From NCBI RefSeq assembly GCF_001514205.1, contig NZ_KQ948775.1, forward strand, positions 62,001 to 126,000: a DNA stretch of 64,000 bases, written 5' to 3'. Position numbers and translations under genes: made by a program. The DNA comes from Streptomyces griseoruber. Its GTDB lineage: Bacteria > Actinomycetota > Actinomycetes > Streptomycetales > Streptomycetaceae. Below are positions 16,746 to 24,680 of this stretch, piece after piece. How positions within the stretch are numbered: position 1 is the first letter of the stretch; each line of letters opens with the position of its first letter. The notes under the pieces were generated by a model. The model was not told the DNA's origin and searched no databases. It saw nothing but the letters and a program-made list of their open reading frames with translations.

Positions 16746-18140
16746 ATGAGCGTCTACACGACCGTCCTCGGCGGCGAGCGGCACCGCTTCGGCTCCCTCG
16801 CCCGCCTCCTCGCCGCCGCGAGCCCCGAACGCTCCGGCGACCGCCTGGCCGGCCTCGCGGCCCGTACGGCCAGGGAGCGGGTCGCGGCGCGCTGGGCGCT
16901 CGCGGACGTCCCCCTGACCGACTTCCTCACCCAGCCCCTCATCCCGTACGAGGACGACGACGTCACCCGGCTCATCCTCGACACCCACCAGCGGGCCGCG
17001 TTCGCGCCGGTCGCGTCGATGACGGTCGGGGAACTGCGGGAATGGCTGCTGTCCGAGGCCGCGGACACGGCCGCGCTGACCGCGCTGGCGCCGGGCCTGA
17101 CCCCGGAGATGGCCGCCGCGGTGTCGAAGCTCATGGGGAACGCGGACCTGGTGGCGGTGGCACGCAAGGTGTCCGTGGTGACGGCCTTCCGTTCGACGAT
17201 CGGGCTTCCCGGCCGCCTCGCGACCCGCCTCCAGCCCAACCACCCGACGGACGACCCGGCCGGGGTCGCCGCCGCCCTCCTGGACGGGCTGCTGCTGGGC
17301 TCCGGCGACGCGGTGATCGGCATCAACCCGGCCACCGACAGCCCGAAGGCCGTACGGGACCTCCTGGAGCTGCTCGACGGTGTGATCGGCCGCTACTCCA
17401 TCCCCACCCAGTCCTGCGTCCTGTGCCATGTCACGACGGCCGTCGACCTGATGGCCCAGGACGCCCCCGTCGACCTCGTCTTCCAGTCCATCGCCGGCAC
17501 CCAGGCCGCGAACGCCTCCTTCGGCGTGACCCTCGGTCTGCTCGACGAGGCGCACGAGGCCGCCCTCGCCCTGGGCCGGGGCACGGTGGGCCGCAACGTC
17601 ATGTACTTCGAGACCGGCCAGGGCAGCGCCCTCTCCGCCGGCGCGCACCACGGGGTGGACCAGCAGACGGTGGAGGCACGGGCGTACGCCGTGGCCCGCC
17701 GCTACGATCCGCTGCTGGTCAACACGGTCGTCGGGTTCATCGGCCCGGAGTACCTGTACGACGGCCGGCAGATCCTGCGCGCCGCGCTCGAGGACCACTT
17801 CTGCGGCAAGCTGCTCGGTCTGCCGATGGGCCTGGACATCTGCTACACCAACCACGCCGACGCCGATGACGACGACATCGCCACCATGCTGACCGTGCTC
17901 GGCGTGGCCGGGGCGTCCTTCGTGATCTGCACCCCGGGCGGCGACGACATCATGCTCAACTACCAGTCGGCCTCCTACCACGACGCGCTCTATCTGCGCG
18001 AGGTGCTCGGTCTGCGCCCGGCGCCCGAGTTCGAGGCGTGGCTGGGCTCGGTCGGGCTCCTGGACGACCGCGGCGGCATCCGCGAGATCTCCGGTACGGC
18101 CCACCCCCTCACGGCGATCGGACGGGAGCTCGCGGCATGA
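16746..18140 (+). CDS. eutB: ethanolamine ammonia-lyase large subunit
   Basis: 464 residues, the full family length. Ethanolamine ammonia-lyase uses adenosylcobalamin to convert ethanolamine to acetaldehyde and ammonia; EutB forms the TIM-barrel active site. Recognisable blocks include LMGNADL, LLLGSGDAVIGINPATDS, YSIPTQSCVLCHVTT, FQSIAGTQAANASFGV and MYFETGQGSALSAGAHHG. The gene is coupled to eutC by an ATGA overlap and faces the permease gene. No shell proteins or EutA-type reactivase are visible here, so the enzyme probably works free in the cytoplasm for nitrogen or carbon supply. Confidence 0.96.
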   Translation: MSVYTTVLGGERHRFGSLARLLAAASPERSGDRLAGLAARTARERVAARWALADVPLTDFLTQPLIPYEDDDVTRLILDTHQRAAFAPVASMTVGELREWLLSEAADTAALTALAPGLTPEMAAAVSKLMGNADLVAVARKVSVVTAFRSTIGLPGRLATRLQPNHPTDDPAGVAAALLDGLLLGSGDAVIGINPATDSPKAVRDLLELLDGVIGRYSIPTQSCVLCHVTTAVDLMAQDAPVDLVFQSIAGTQAANASFGVTLGLLDEAHEAALALGRGTVGRNVMYFETGQGSALSAGAHHGVDQQTVEARAYAVARRYDPLLVNTVVGFIGPEYLYDGRQILRAALEDHFCGKLLGLPMGLDICYTNHADADDDDIATMLTVLGVAGASFVICTPGGDDIMLNYQSASYHDALYLREVLGLRPAPEFEAWLGSVGLLDDRGGIREISGTAHPLTAIGRELAA

Positions 18141-18991
18141 CGGAGGTATCCGTACCCCACGACGATCTGTGGCCGGCCCTGCGCCGCCGCACCCAGGCCC
18201 GTATCGGCCTCGGCCGGGCGGGCGGCGCGCTGCCCACCCGCCACCGGCTGGAACTGCAGGCCGCGCACGCGGCGGCCCGGGACGCCGTGCACGCGCCGTT
18301 CGCCCCGGACCGGGTCGCGGCCGAGCTGCCCGGCATGCCGACGGTACGGGTCCGCAGCGCGGCTTCCGACCGGTTCACCTACCTCCAGCGCCCCGACCTG
18401 GGCCGCCGGCTGGAGGCCGTGGACCGCGCGCATCTCCCGGTCGGCGACTGGGACGTCGTCTTCGTCGTCGCGGACGGGCTCTCCAGCCGGGCGGTGCACG
18501 CTCACGCGGCGGCGATGGTGCGGGCGACGGCGGAGCGCCTGCCCGGCTGGAACGTGGCCCCCGTCGTCCTCGCCGAACAGGCCCGCGTGGCCCTCGGCGA
18601 CGACGTGGCGGCGGCGATGGGCGCGACGACGGTGGTCGTCCTCGTCGGCGAACGCCCCGGCATGTCGGCGGCGGACTCCCTGGGCGCGTACCTGACCCAC
18701 CGGCCGGTGCCGGGCGTCACGACGGACGCCGACCGCAACTGCCTCTCCAACATCCGGCCGCCGCTGGGGCTCGACTACGAGACGGCGGCGGGGAAGCTGG
18801 CGGCACTCATGGGCAGGGCCCGGGAGCTGGGGAGGTCGGGGGTGGGACTGAAGGACGAGATCGACCCGGAGAAGGGGTACGAGGTCCGTTTCAGCAAGCC
18901 CTTCGGTGAGAAGCTCCCCATCCCGGACCCCTTCGACCGCACCCTCGACACCACCGGCTTTCAGGCCCCCGAAGGTGATGCGGGGGAGTGA
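18137..18991 (+). CDS. eutC: ethanolamine ammonia-lyase small subunit
   Basis: 284 residues. EutC contributes to cobalamin binding in the EutBC complex. Family features include RARIGLGR-like QARIGLGRAGGALPTRHRL, VADGLSSRAVHAHA, LVGERPGMSAADSLGAYLT and DRNCLSNIRPPLGL. The usual protein ends near the SGVGLKD block. Here about 45 more residues follow, ending in a Pro/Asp-rich tail, a modest C-terminal extension. It is co-translated with eutB, and its stop abuts the convergent lipid-kinase-like gene. Confidence 0.95.
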   Translation: MTEVSVPHDDLWPALRRRTQARIGLGRAGGALPTRHRLELQAAHAAARDAVHAPFAPDRVAAELPGMPTVRVRSAASDRFTYLQRPDLGRRLEAVDRAHLPVGDWDVVFVVADGLSSRAVHAHAAAMVRATAERLPGWNVAPVVLAEQARVALGDDVAAAMGATTVVVLVGERPGMSAADSLGAYLTHRPVPGVTTDADRNCLSNIRPPLGLDYETAAGKLAALMGRARELGRSGVGLKDEIDPEKGYEVRFSKPFGEKLPIPDPFDRTLDTTGFQAPEGDAGE

Positions 18992-18992
18992 C

Positions 18993-19847
18993 TCACCGTC
19001 CCGCCGGCAGCACCAGCCCCAACGCCCCCTCCCGCACCGTCCACGTCCGCCTGCGCACCGGCCCCACCACCCCCGCGTCCGCGCGGTAGCGGAAGTCGCT
19101 GCCGGAGACGGTCACCGTGCGCCCCCTGGCCTCCAGCGGCGCCGCCTCCGCGCCCACCGACAGGGGCCGTACGACCACCTCCGCCTCCCCGGACGCCCCC
19201 GGGGCCACCGACACCGCCTCCACCGGCTGGTCGAGGTCGACCAGGGTCACCCCGTCCACCTCGACCCGCAGCCGGGCCGGACCGGTCGGCTGGGGGGCTG
19301 CGGCGGGGCGCGGCGGACGCGAGGGGACGAGCGTGCGGACCAGGGACTGGAGCCAGGGCCGCCCGGCGGCCGCCGCTCCCGCGGCCTCCTCCTGCGCGGC
19401 GAGCTGCTGGAGCGGCGGGATCCGCAGCGCCCCCAGCACCACCCCGTCGCTGTCGTCCACCAGCAGGTCCAGCCGCCGCTCGGCGCCGTCGAGGACGGCC
19501 CGCGCCGCCGCGACGGCCCCCGTGGGGATCCCCAGGGCGTGCGCCACGCCCAGCACGGTCCCCACCGGGACCATCGACAGCACACATCCGGCCAGCTCCC
19601 GCTGCCGGTGCAGCAGCGACACCGTCCGGGTCAGCGTGCGGTCGTCACCGATCACGACCAGCCGCCGCGAACCCCGCCGCGCCAGCACCCGGGCGAACTC
19701 CTCCGGACTCTCCGGAAGACACACCTTCGTACTCGCCGCACCCGCGCTGAGCACGTCTTTCGCGATCCGTACGGACTCCCCGTCGGCCCTCCGGGCAATC
19801 GGATCGATGATCACCAGCAGCTGGTCCGGCGTCGCGAAAGTCGCCAC
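18993..19847 (-). CDS. diacylglycerol-kinase-like protein with altered catalytic loop
   Basis: 284 residues from GTG 19847, chosen because homologous sequence begins at ATFATPDQLLVIIDP. The fold resembles the DAGK catalytic domain: an N-terminal Rossmann-like half and a beta-rich C-terminal half, with VPVGTVLGVAHALGIP matching the family's second conserved block. The ATP-binding GGDGT loop is replaced by VVIGDDRTLTRT, so catalysis is doubtful. It may have become a lipid- or nucleotide-binding protein. It is transcribed divergently from purA; a hairpin at 19890-19917 lies in its likely 5' leader. Confidence 0.7.
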   Translation of the reverse strand: MATFATPDQLLVIIDPIARRADGESVRIAKDVLSAGAASTKVCLPESPEEFARVLARRGSRRLVVIGDDRTLTRTVSLLHRQRELAGCVLSMVPVGTVLGVAHALGIPTGAVAAARAVLDGAERRLDLLVDDSDGVVLGALRIPPLQQLAAQEEAAGAAAAGRPWLQSLVRTLVPSRPPRPAAAPQPTGPARLRVEVDGVTLVDLDQPVEAVSVAPGASGEAEVVVRPLSVGAEAAPLEARGRTVTVSGSDFRYRADAGVVGPVRRRTWTVREGALGLVLPAGR

Positions 19848-19889
19848 CTCGGTCCTGCCTCGCTTCCTCGGGTAGCATCTTTGTGCAAG

Positions 19890-19917
19890 AGCCCCTTGCG
19901 CTATTGCGCCAGGGGCT
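19890..19917. terminator. 12-base stem-loop between the lipid-kinase-like gene and purA
   Basis: AGCCCCTTGCGC and GCGCCAGGGGCT pair over 12 positions with one mismatch around a TATT loop. It may be a leader structure or attenuator in the minus-strand transcript, or a barrier to read-through. It ends about 155 bases before purA. Confidence 0.5.
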
Positions 19918-19958
19918 TCGTCTATTCCGGGGCATCCGGGTCCGACGGTGTGCGACCT

Positions 19959-19995
19959 ACGACGGTCGCGGAACTGCGGCCAACGACGGTCGCGG
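19959..19995. promoter_or_regulatory. direct repeat upstream of purA
   Basis: ACGACGGTCGCGG occurs twice (19959-19971 and 19983-19995), 24 bases apart, about 80 bases before purA. Two copies on nearly the same DNA face are suggestive of a regulator site; no known family box is recognised. Confidence 0.4.
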
Positions 19996-20071
19996 TGCAC
20001 GCGGTGGTGGAAAAGGCCTCCGCGTACGCCCCTGACCTTGGACATGCCCCACCCGGAAGGGGTGTACGCGC

Positions 20072-21355
20072 GTGCCCGCACTTGTGCTGCTCGGTGCTCA
20101 GTGGGGTGACGAAGGCAAGGGAAAGGCCACCGATCTACTCGGCGGCTCGGTGGACTACGTAGTGCGCTACCAGGGCGGCAACAACGCCGGCCACACGGTC
20201 GTCGTCGGTGACCAGAAGTACGCACTCCACCTTCTCCCTTCCGGAATCCTCTCGCCCGGCTGTACGCCGGTCATCGGTAACGGCGTCGTCGTCGACCCGT
20301 CGGTCCTGCTCTCCGAGCTGAGCGGTCTGAACGAGCGCGGCGTCGACACGTCGAAGCTCCTGATCAGCGGCAACGCGCACATCATCACCCCGTACAACGT
20401 CACTGTCGACAAGGTGACGGAACGCTTCCTCGGAAAGCGCAAGATCGGCACCACCGGGCGCGGGATCGGTCCGACATATGCGGACAAGATCAACCGCGTG
20501 GGCATCCGCGTCCAGGACCTCTACGACGAGTCGATCCTCACCCAGAAGGTCGAGGCGGCGCTCGACGCCAAGAACCAGCTCCTCACCAAGCTGTACAACC
20601 GCCGCGCGATCGCCGTGGACCAGGTCGTCGAGGAACTGCTGGGCTACGCGGAGAAGCTCGCTCCGTACGTCACCGACACGGTCCTGGTCCTGAACCAGGC
20701 CCTGGAGGAGAACAAGGTCGTCCTGTTCGAGGGCGGCCAGGGCACCCTCCTCGACATCGACCACGGCACGTACCCCTTCGTCACCTCGTCGAACCCGACC
20801 GCGGGCGGCGCCTGCACCGGCGCCGGCGTGGGCCCGACGAAGATCAGCCGGGTCATCGGCATCCTCAAGGCGTACACGACCCGCGTCGGCTCGGGTCCCT
20901 TCCCGACCGAGCTGTTCGACGAGGACGGCGCGGCGCTGCGCCGGATCGGCGGCGAGCGGGGCGTCACCACCGGCCGTGACCGCCGCTGCGGCTGGTTCGA
21001 CGCGGTCATCGCCCGCTACGCGACCCGCGTGAACGGCCTGACCGACTTCTTCCTCACCAAGCTCGACGTCCTGACGGGCTGGGAGCAGATCCCGGTCTGT
21101 GTGGCGTACGAGATCGACGGCAAGCGCGTCGAGGAACTCCCGTACTCCCAGACGGACTTCCACCACGCGAAGCCCATCTACGAGACCCTCCCCGGCTGGT
21201 CCGAGGACATCACCAAGGCCAAGTCGTTCTCCGACCTCCCGAAGAACGCGCAGAACTACGTCAAGGCCCTGGAGGAGATGTCCGGCGCCCCGATCTCCGC
21301 GATCGGCGTGGGCCCGGGCCGCGACGAGACGATCGAGATCAACTCGTTCCTGTAG
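20072..21355 (+). CDS. purA: adenylosuccinate synthase
   Basis: 427 residues, full length. It catalyses GTP-dependent condensation of IMP with aspartate, the first committed step to AMP. Motifs include the GTP P-loop GAQWGDEGKGK at the N-terminus, GGNNAGHT, the IMP-binding TTGRGIGPTYADK, FEGGQGTLLDIDHGTYPFVT and the C-terminal TTGRDRRCGWFD. GTG 20072 is preceded by GGAAGGGG. No other purine genes are nearby, as is usual for purA. A strong hairpin follows the gene. Confidence 0.98.
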   Translation: MPALVLLGAQWGDEGKGKATDLLGGSVDYVVRYQGGNNAGHTVVVGDQKYALHLLPSGILSPGCTPVIGNGVVVDPSVLLSELSGLNERGVDTSKLLISGNAHIITPYNVTVDKVTERFLGKRKIGTTGRGIGPTYADKINRVGIRVQDLYDESILTQKVEAALDAKNQLLTKLYNRRAIAVDQVVEELLGYAEKLAPYVTDTVLVLNQALEENKVVLFEGGQGTLLDIDHGTYPFVTSSNPTAGGACTGAGVGPTKISRVIGILKAYTTRVGSGPFPTELFDEDGAALRRIGGERGVTTGRDRRCGWFDAVIARYATRVNGLTDFFLTKLDVLTGWEQIPVCVAYEIDGKRVEELPYSQTDFHHAKPIYETLPGWSEDITKAKSFSDLPKNAQNYVKALEEMSGAPISAIGVGPGRDETIEINSFL

Positions 21356-21388
21356 TTCGCGGCAAGTCGCCCTGCGGTAACGGGGGCT

Positions 21389-21420
21389 TGGGCCGGTCTT
21401 GGACATCCTTGACCGGCCCA
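21389..21420 (+). terminator. purA terminator
   Basis: A perfect 10-base stem, TGGGCCGGTC with its complement, around a 12-base loop, 33 bases after the purA stop. Confidence 0.7.
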
Positions 21421-21514
21421 TGGGCTGTTCACGGTTACGCCCGTAACTGGCGGAAGGCAAGCATCTACGCGAGTAGCTGCTCCACTCCTTCCCCGCCCGT
21501 TCCAGGAGCCCCGA

Positions 21515-23326
21515 ATGCCCGTCAGCCCCGTACCTCCCATGAACCGCCGTGAGTTCGTGCAGAAGTCGGCCGTGACCGGTGCGGCGGTGGCCGTCGCCGG
21601 GACCGTCGGCGTCGGTACCGCCGAAGCCGCCGACCGCGAGCCCCCCAAAGCTCCCCGCACCTGGACCTTCTCCATCCTGGGCACCACCGACCTGCACAGC
21701 CACGTCTTCGACTGGGACTACTACAAGGACGCCGCCTACTCCGACGCGAAGGGCAACTCCGTCGGTGTGGCCCGGGTCGCCACGCTCGTGAAGCAGCAGC
21801 GGGAGGCGAAGGGCGAGGACCACGTCCTCCTCGTCGACGCCGGCGACATCATCCAGGGCACGTCCCTGGCGTACTACTTCGCGCGCGTCGACCCCATCAC
21901 GGACGGCGCCAGACACCCCATGGCCGTCGCCATGAACCACATGCGCTACGACGCCGCCGCCCTCGGCAACCACGAGTTCAACTACGGCATCGACGTACTG
22001 CGCAAGTTCGAGAAGCAGTGCCGTTTCCCGCTGCTCGGCGCGAACGCGCTGGACGCGAAGACCCTGCGGCCGGCGTTCCCGCCGTACACCGTGAAGAAGA
22101 TCCGCGTCCCGGGCGCGCCCGACATCAAGGTCGGCATCCTCGGCCTCACCAACCCCGGCATCGCGATCTGGGACAAGGACAACGTCAGCGGGAAGATGGT
22201 CTTCCCCGGGCTCGTCGAGCAGGCGAGGAAGTACGTGCCGAGACTGCGGGCGCTGGGCTGTGACGTGGTCTTCCTGACCGACCACTCCGGCCTGGACGGC
22301 TCCTCGTCGTACGGCGACGCGCTCCCGTACGTGGAGAACGCCTCCAACCTGGTCGCCGAGCAGGTTCCCGGCATCGACGCGATCCTCGTCGGCCACACCC
22401 ACGTCGAGGTCCCCTCGTACACCGTGAAGAACGCGGAGACGGGGGAGGAGGTCCTGCTCTCGGAGCCGTACTGCTGGGGCTACCGGCTGAGCGTCTTCGA
22501 CTTCGAGGTCGAGCTGGAGCACGGCCGCTGGAAGGTCGTGAGCAAGACCGCCCAGACCCTCAACCCCCACACGGTCGACGAGGACCCGGAGATCAAGCGG
22601 CTCCTGGAGGCCGACCACGAGTTGGTCGTCGCGTACGTCAACACCGCCGTCGGCACCTGCACGGCCGACCTCTCGGCGGCGGAGTCCTGCTGGAAGGACG
22701 TCCCGATCATGGACTTCATCCACGAGGTCCAGATGGAGACGGTGAAGGCGGGTCTGTCGACGGCGGACGCGGCGCTGCCGCTGATCTCGGTCGCCGCGCC
22801 CTTCTCCCGCACGGCGGACATCCCGGCGGGGGCCGTCACCATCAAGGACATCGCCGGGCTCTACATCTACGACAACACGCTCTACGGCAAGAAACTCACC
22901 GGCGCCCAGCTCAGGGACTACCTGGAGTACGCGGCGAAGTACTACCACCAGGTCCCGGCGGGCACCGCCGTGGACACCGCCACCCTCACCAACGCGAACA
23001 GCTTCTGGGACTACATGTACGACACGGCGGCGGGCGTCGACTACGAGATCGACATCGCCGCGGCCGAGGGCTCCCGGATCAAGAACCTCACCTACGACGG
23101 GGCCGCGGTCGCCGACGACCAGGTCTTCGTTGTCGCCGTCAACAACTACCGGGCCAACGGCGGCTCCGGCTACCCGCACATCGCCTCCGCCGCCATCGCC
23201 TACAGCTCGACCAACGAGATCCGCCAGCTGATGATCGACTACGTCACGGCCAGGGGCACCCTGAACCCGGCGGACTTCGCCGTCACCAACTGGAGGCTCA
23301 CGCAGGCCGGTACGGCCGTGTTCTAG
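21515..23326 (+). CDS. Tat-exported 5'-nucleotidase / 2',3'-cyclic phosphodiesterase family
   Basis: 603 residues. A twin-arginine signal NRREFVQKS (about 9-18) precedes a hydrophobic stretch ending near AEA. The metallophosphatase domain has the metal-binding blocks TTDLHSHVF, DAGDIIQGT, GNHEFNYG and GHTHVEV. The C-terminal nucleotide-binding domain (about 370-600) ends with NNYRANGGSGYPH. It should release phosphate from nucleotides outside the cell. ATG 21515 has AGGAG upstream. Its stop overlaps by four bases the stop of a convergent membrane gene. Confidence 0.92.
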   Translation: MPVSPVPPMNRREFVQKSAVTGAAVAVAGTVGVGTAEAADREPPKAPRTWTFSILGTTDLHSHVFDWDYYKDAAYSDAKGNSVGVARVATLVKQQREAKGEDHVLLVDAGDIIQGTSLAYYFARVDPITDGARHPMAVAMNHMRYDAAALGNHEFNYGIDVLRKFEKQCRFPLLGANALDAKTLRPAFPPYTVKKIRVPGAPDIKVGILGLTNPGIAIWDKDNVSGKMVFPGLVEQARKYVPRLRALGCDVVFLTDHSGLDGSSSYGDALPYVENASNLVAEQVPGIDAILVGHTHVEVPSYTVKNAETGEEVLLSEPYCWGYRLSVFDFEVELEHGRWKVVSKTAQTLNPHTVDEDPEIKRLLEADHELVVAYVNTAVGTCTADLSAAESCWKDVPIMDFIHEVQMETVKAGLSTADAALPLISVAAPFSRTADIPAGAVTIKDIAGLYIYDNTLYGKKLTGAQLRDYLEYAAKYYHQVPAGTAVDTATLTNANSFWDYMYDTAAGVDYEIDIAAAEGSRIKNLTYDGAAVADDQVFVVAVNNYRANGGSGYPHIASAAIAYSSTNEIRQLMIDYVTARGTLNPADFAVTNWRLTQAGTAVF

Positions 23327-23817
23327 CCGGCGGTCACGGGGCGGGTCCGGGTGAGTCCCTGGTAGGCGGCGCCGAGCAGGGCCACCTGGACCACCGCCCC
23401 GATCGGCACCCCGATCAGCGCGAACTGGCTGGGCACCACCAGGAACAGCAGCGAGGTCGGGGCGGTGGCGAAGAACAGCCACATCCCGGCGAAACTGGCG
23501 TCCGCGTGCGAGATGAACAGCGTGTCCACCGCGACCCAGGCCGCGAGCGCGCCCACGAGGAACAGATAGCCGAGGGCGGCGGGGGTGCGCAGGGCCGAGA
23601 CGAGCGAGCGGTAGCCGTTCATGATGAAGAAGCCGCCGTCCACGAACGCGTGCTTCGCCCCCTCGTCGGCGTCCTGGTAGGAGGGGCCATGCAGGTGAAG
23701 GGCCTCGGCCGCTCTGACCAATTCGTCGACCCTCTTCTCGACCTCGGCCAGGAAGGCGGGCGGTGCCCCGGCTGCCACCGTCGCCTCGTCCGGGACGCAC
23801 TCCCAGGTCCAGCTCAC
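23323..23817 (-). CDS. small membrane protein of unknown function
   Basis: 164 residues, not recognised. A soluble helical N-terminus (about 1-70) with VEKRVDELVRAAEALHLHGPSYQD is followed by three hydrophobic segments (about 78-160). The GTG start overlaps the stop of the short upstream gene (GTGA at 23814-23817), so the two are coupled. A role in the membrane is likely; nothing more can be said. Confidence 0.6.
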   Translation of the reverse strand: MSWTWECVPDEATVAAGAPPAFLAEVEKRVDELVRAAEALHLHGPSYQDADEGAKHAFVDGGFFIMNGYRSLVSALRTPAALGYLFLVGALAAWVAVDTLFISHADASFAGMWLFFATAPTSLLFLVVPSQFALIGVPIGAVVQVALLGAAYQGLTRTRPVTAG

Positions 23818-23966
23818 GGGTTGTGCAGCGCCTTGGCCGCCTCACGGTAGATGCCGCTCGCGGTGGCCAGGTGTCCGCGCGCCTCACTCGGGGCGCTTGC
23901 GAGCCGGGCCAGGTACTCGGCGCGGTGGGGGACCTTCGCCGCCTCGGGGTGCCGTTCGATCTCCAT
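23814..23966 (-). CDS. short helical protein, coupled to membrane gene
   Basis: 50 residues from ATG 23966, rich in Ala and Glu and probably all-helical, ending REAAKALHNP. It is unrecognised. Evidence for coding is the GTGA overlap with the membrane gene and protein-like composition; the true start is uncertain because the reading frame stays open further upstream, into the divergent gene at 23994. It could also be the 3' remnant of a longer gene. Confidence 0.4.
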   Translation of the reverse strand: MEIERHPEAAKVPHRAEYLARLASAPSEARGHLATASGIYREAAKALHNP

Positions 23967-23993
23967 CAAGGTTGCCCAGTGGGCGAGATAGGC

Positions 23994-24260
23994 ATGGACG
24001 GGCCTGACCGCATGCGCAAGGGACTCGCGGAGCACGTCGGCGCGTTGCCCGCCGTCGAGATCGTCGAGTTGGACTTCGCCGGTGCCTCCACCGTGGGCGC
24101 GCTGCTGCGTGACGGCGTGGAGTGGCGGCTCGGCCACGCGATCCATCTGTCGCGGCCCACGGTCGACTGGCCGGACGGGCGGCATGTGGTGACCGTCGAT
24201 CCCGACGCGTACGCGGACATGCCCCTCGTGCGGACGATCAGGTTGCCGTACCAGAGGTGA
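23994..24260 (+). CDS. small hypothetical protein
   Basis: 88 residues, unrecognised, with an alternating hydrophobic pattern (AVEIVELDFAGASTVGALL, HVVTVDPDAYADMPLVRTI) suggesting a small beta-rich fold. It starts 27 bases from the divergent short gene at 23966. No clear ribosome site is seen. The stop is followed at once by three 16-base palindromic repeats. Confidence 0.45.
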   Translation: MDGPDRMRKGLAEHVGALPAVEIVELDFAGASTVGALLRDGVEWRLGHAIHLSRPTVDWPDGRHVVTVDPDAYADMPLVRTIRLPYQR

Positions 24261-24308
24261 ACCAGGGGCGCCCCCGACCAGGGGCGCCCCCGACCAGGGG
24301 CGCCCCCC
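24261..24308. repeat. three tandem 16-base palindromic repeats
   Basis: ACCAGGGGCGCCCCCG is repeated three times with one change in the last base. Each unit contains the perfect palindrome GGGGCGCCCC, so the array can pair within or between units. It lies directly after a stop codon and before a small gene, where it could stop transcription or stabilise the 3' end. Confidence 0.85.
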
Positions 24309-24377
24309 TGCACCCGGGCATATCCTGAAATCGCCACCCGCGCGCGTCGACCCGAGAAGCAGAAGAAGGTGACCGCG

Positions 24378-24671
24378 ATGCGCATGATGATGAGGGCGTC
24401 CATGGACACGGAGAAGGCCAACGAGCTGATCCGGAACGGGACTCTCGGCAAGCTGCTCCAGGAGTCGATGGAGCAGATCAAGCCCGAGGCGGCCTATTTC
24501 ACGGCAGACGGCGGCCGGCGGACCGCCTATCTGTTCTTCGACATGGCGGACCCCTCCGACATGCCGGTGATCAGCGAGCCGTTCTTCCTCGAACTGGGTG
24601 CCGACATCAGCTACACACCCGTGATGAACAGGGAAGACGTTCAGAAGGGGCTGTCCCGGCTCGGGCGTTGA
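24378..24671 (+). CDS. small hypothetical protein, possibly DUF3303-like
   Basis: 97 residues from ATG 24378, with AGAAGG 9 bases upstream. The pattern of an N-terminal strand, a helix (NELIRNGTLGKLLQESME), then AYFTADGGRRTAYLFFDMAD and a final helix suggests a ferredoxin-like alpha/beta fold. This size and fold resemble DUF3303 or dimeric monooxygenase-like proteins, but no catalytic residue can be named. It stands alone and is convergent with the gene at 24681. Confidence 0.6.
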   Translation: MRMMMRASMDTEKANELIRNGTLGKLLQESMEQIKPEAAYFTADGGRRTAYLFFDMADPSDMPVISEPFFLELGADISYTPVMNREDVQKGLSRLGR

Positions 24672-24680
24672 CCTCGGGCG

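Noticed and set aside
21431..21452. PHO box before the exported nucleotidase
   Set aside because: Only one 11-base unit resembles GTTCACC; the required second direct repeat is not convincing.
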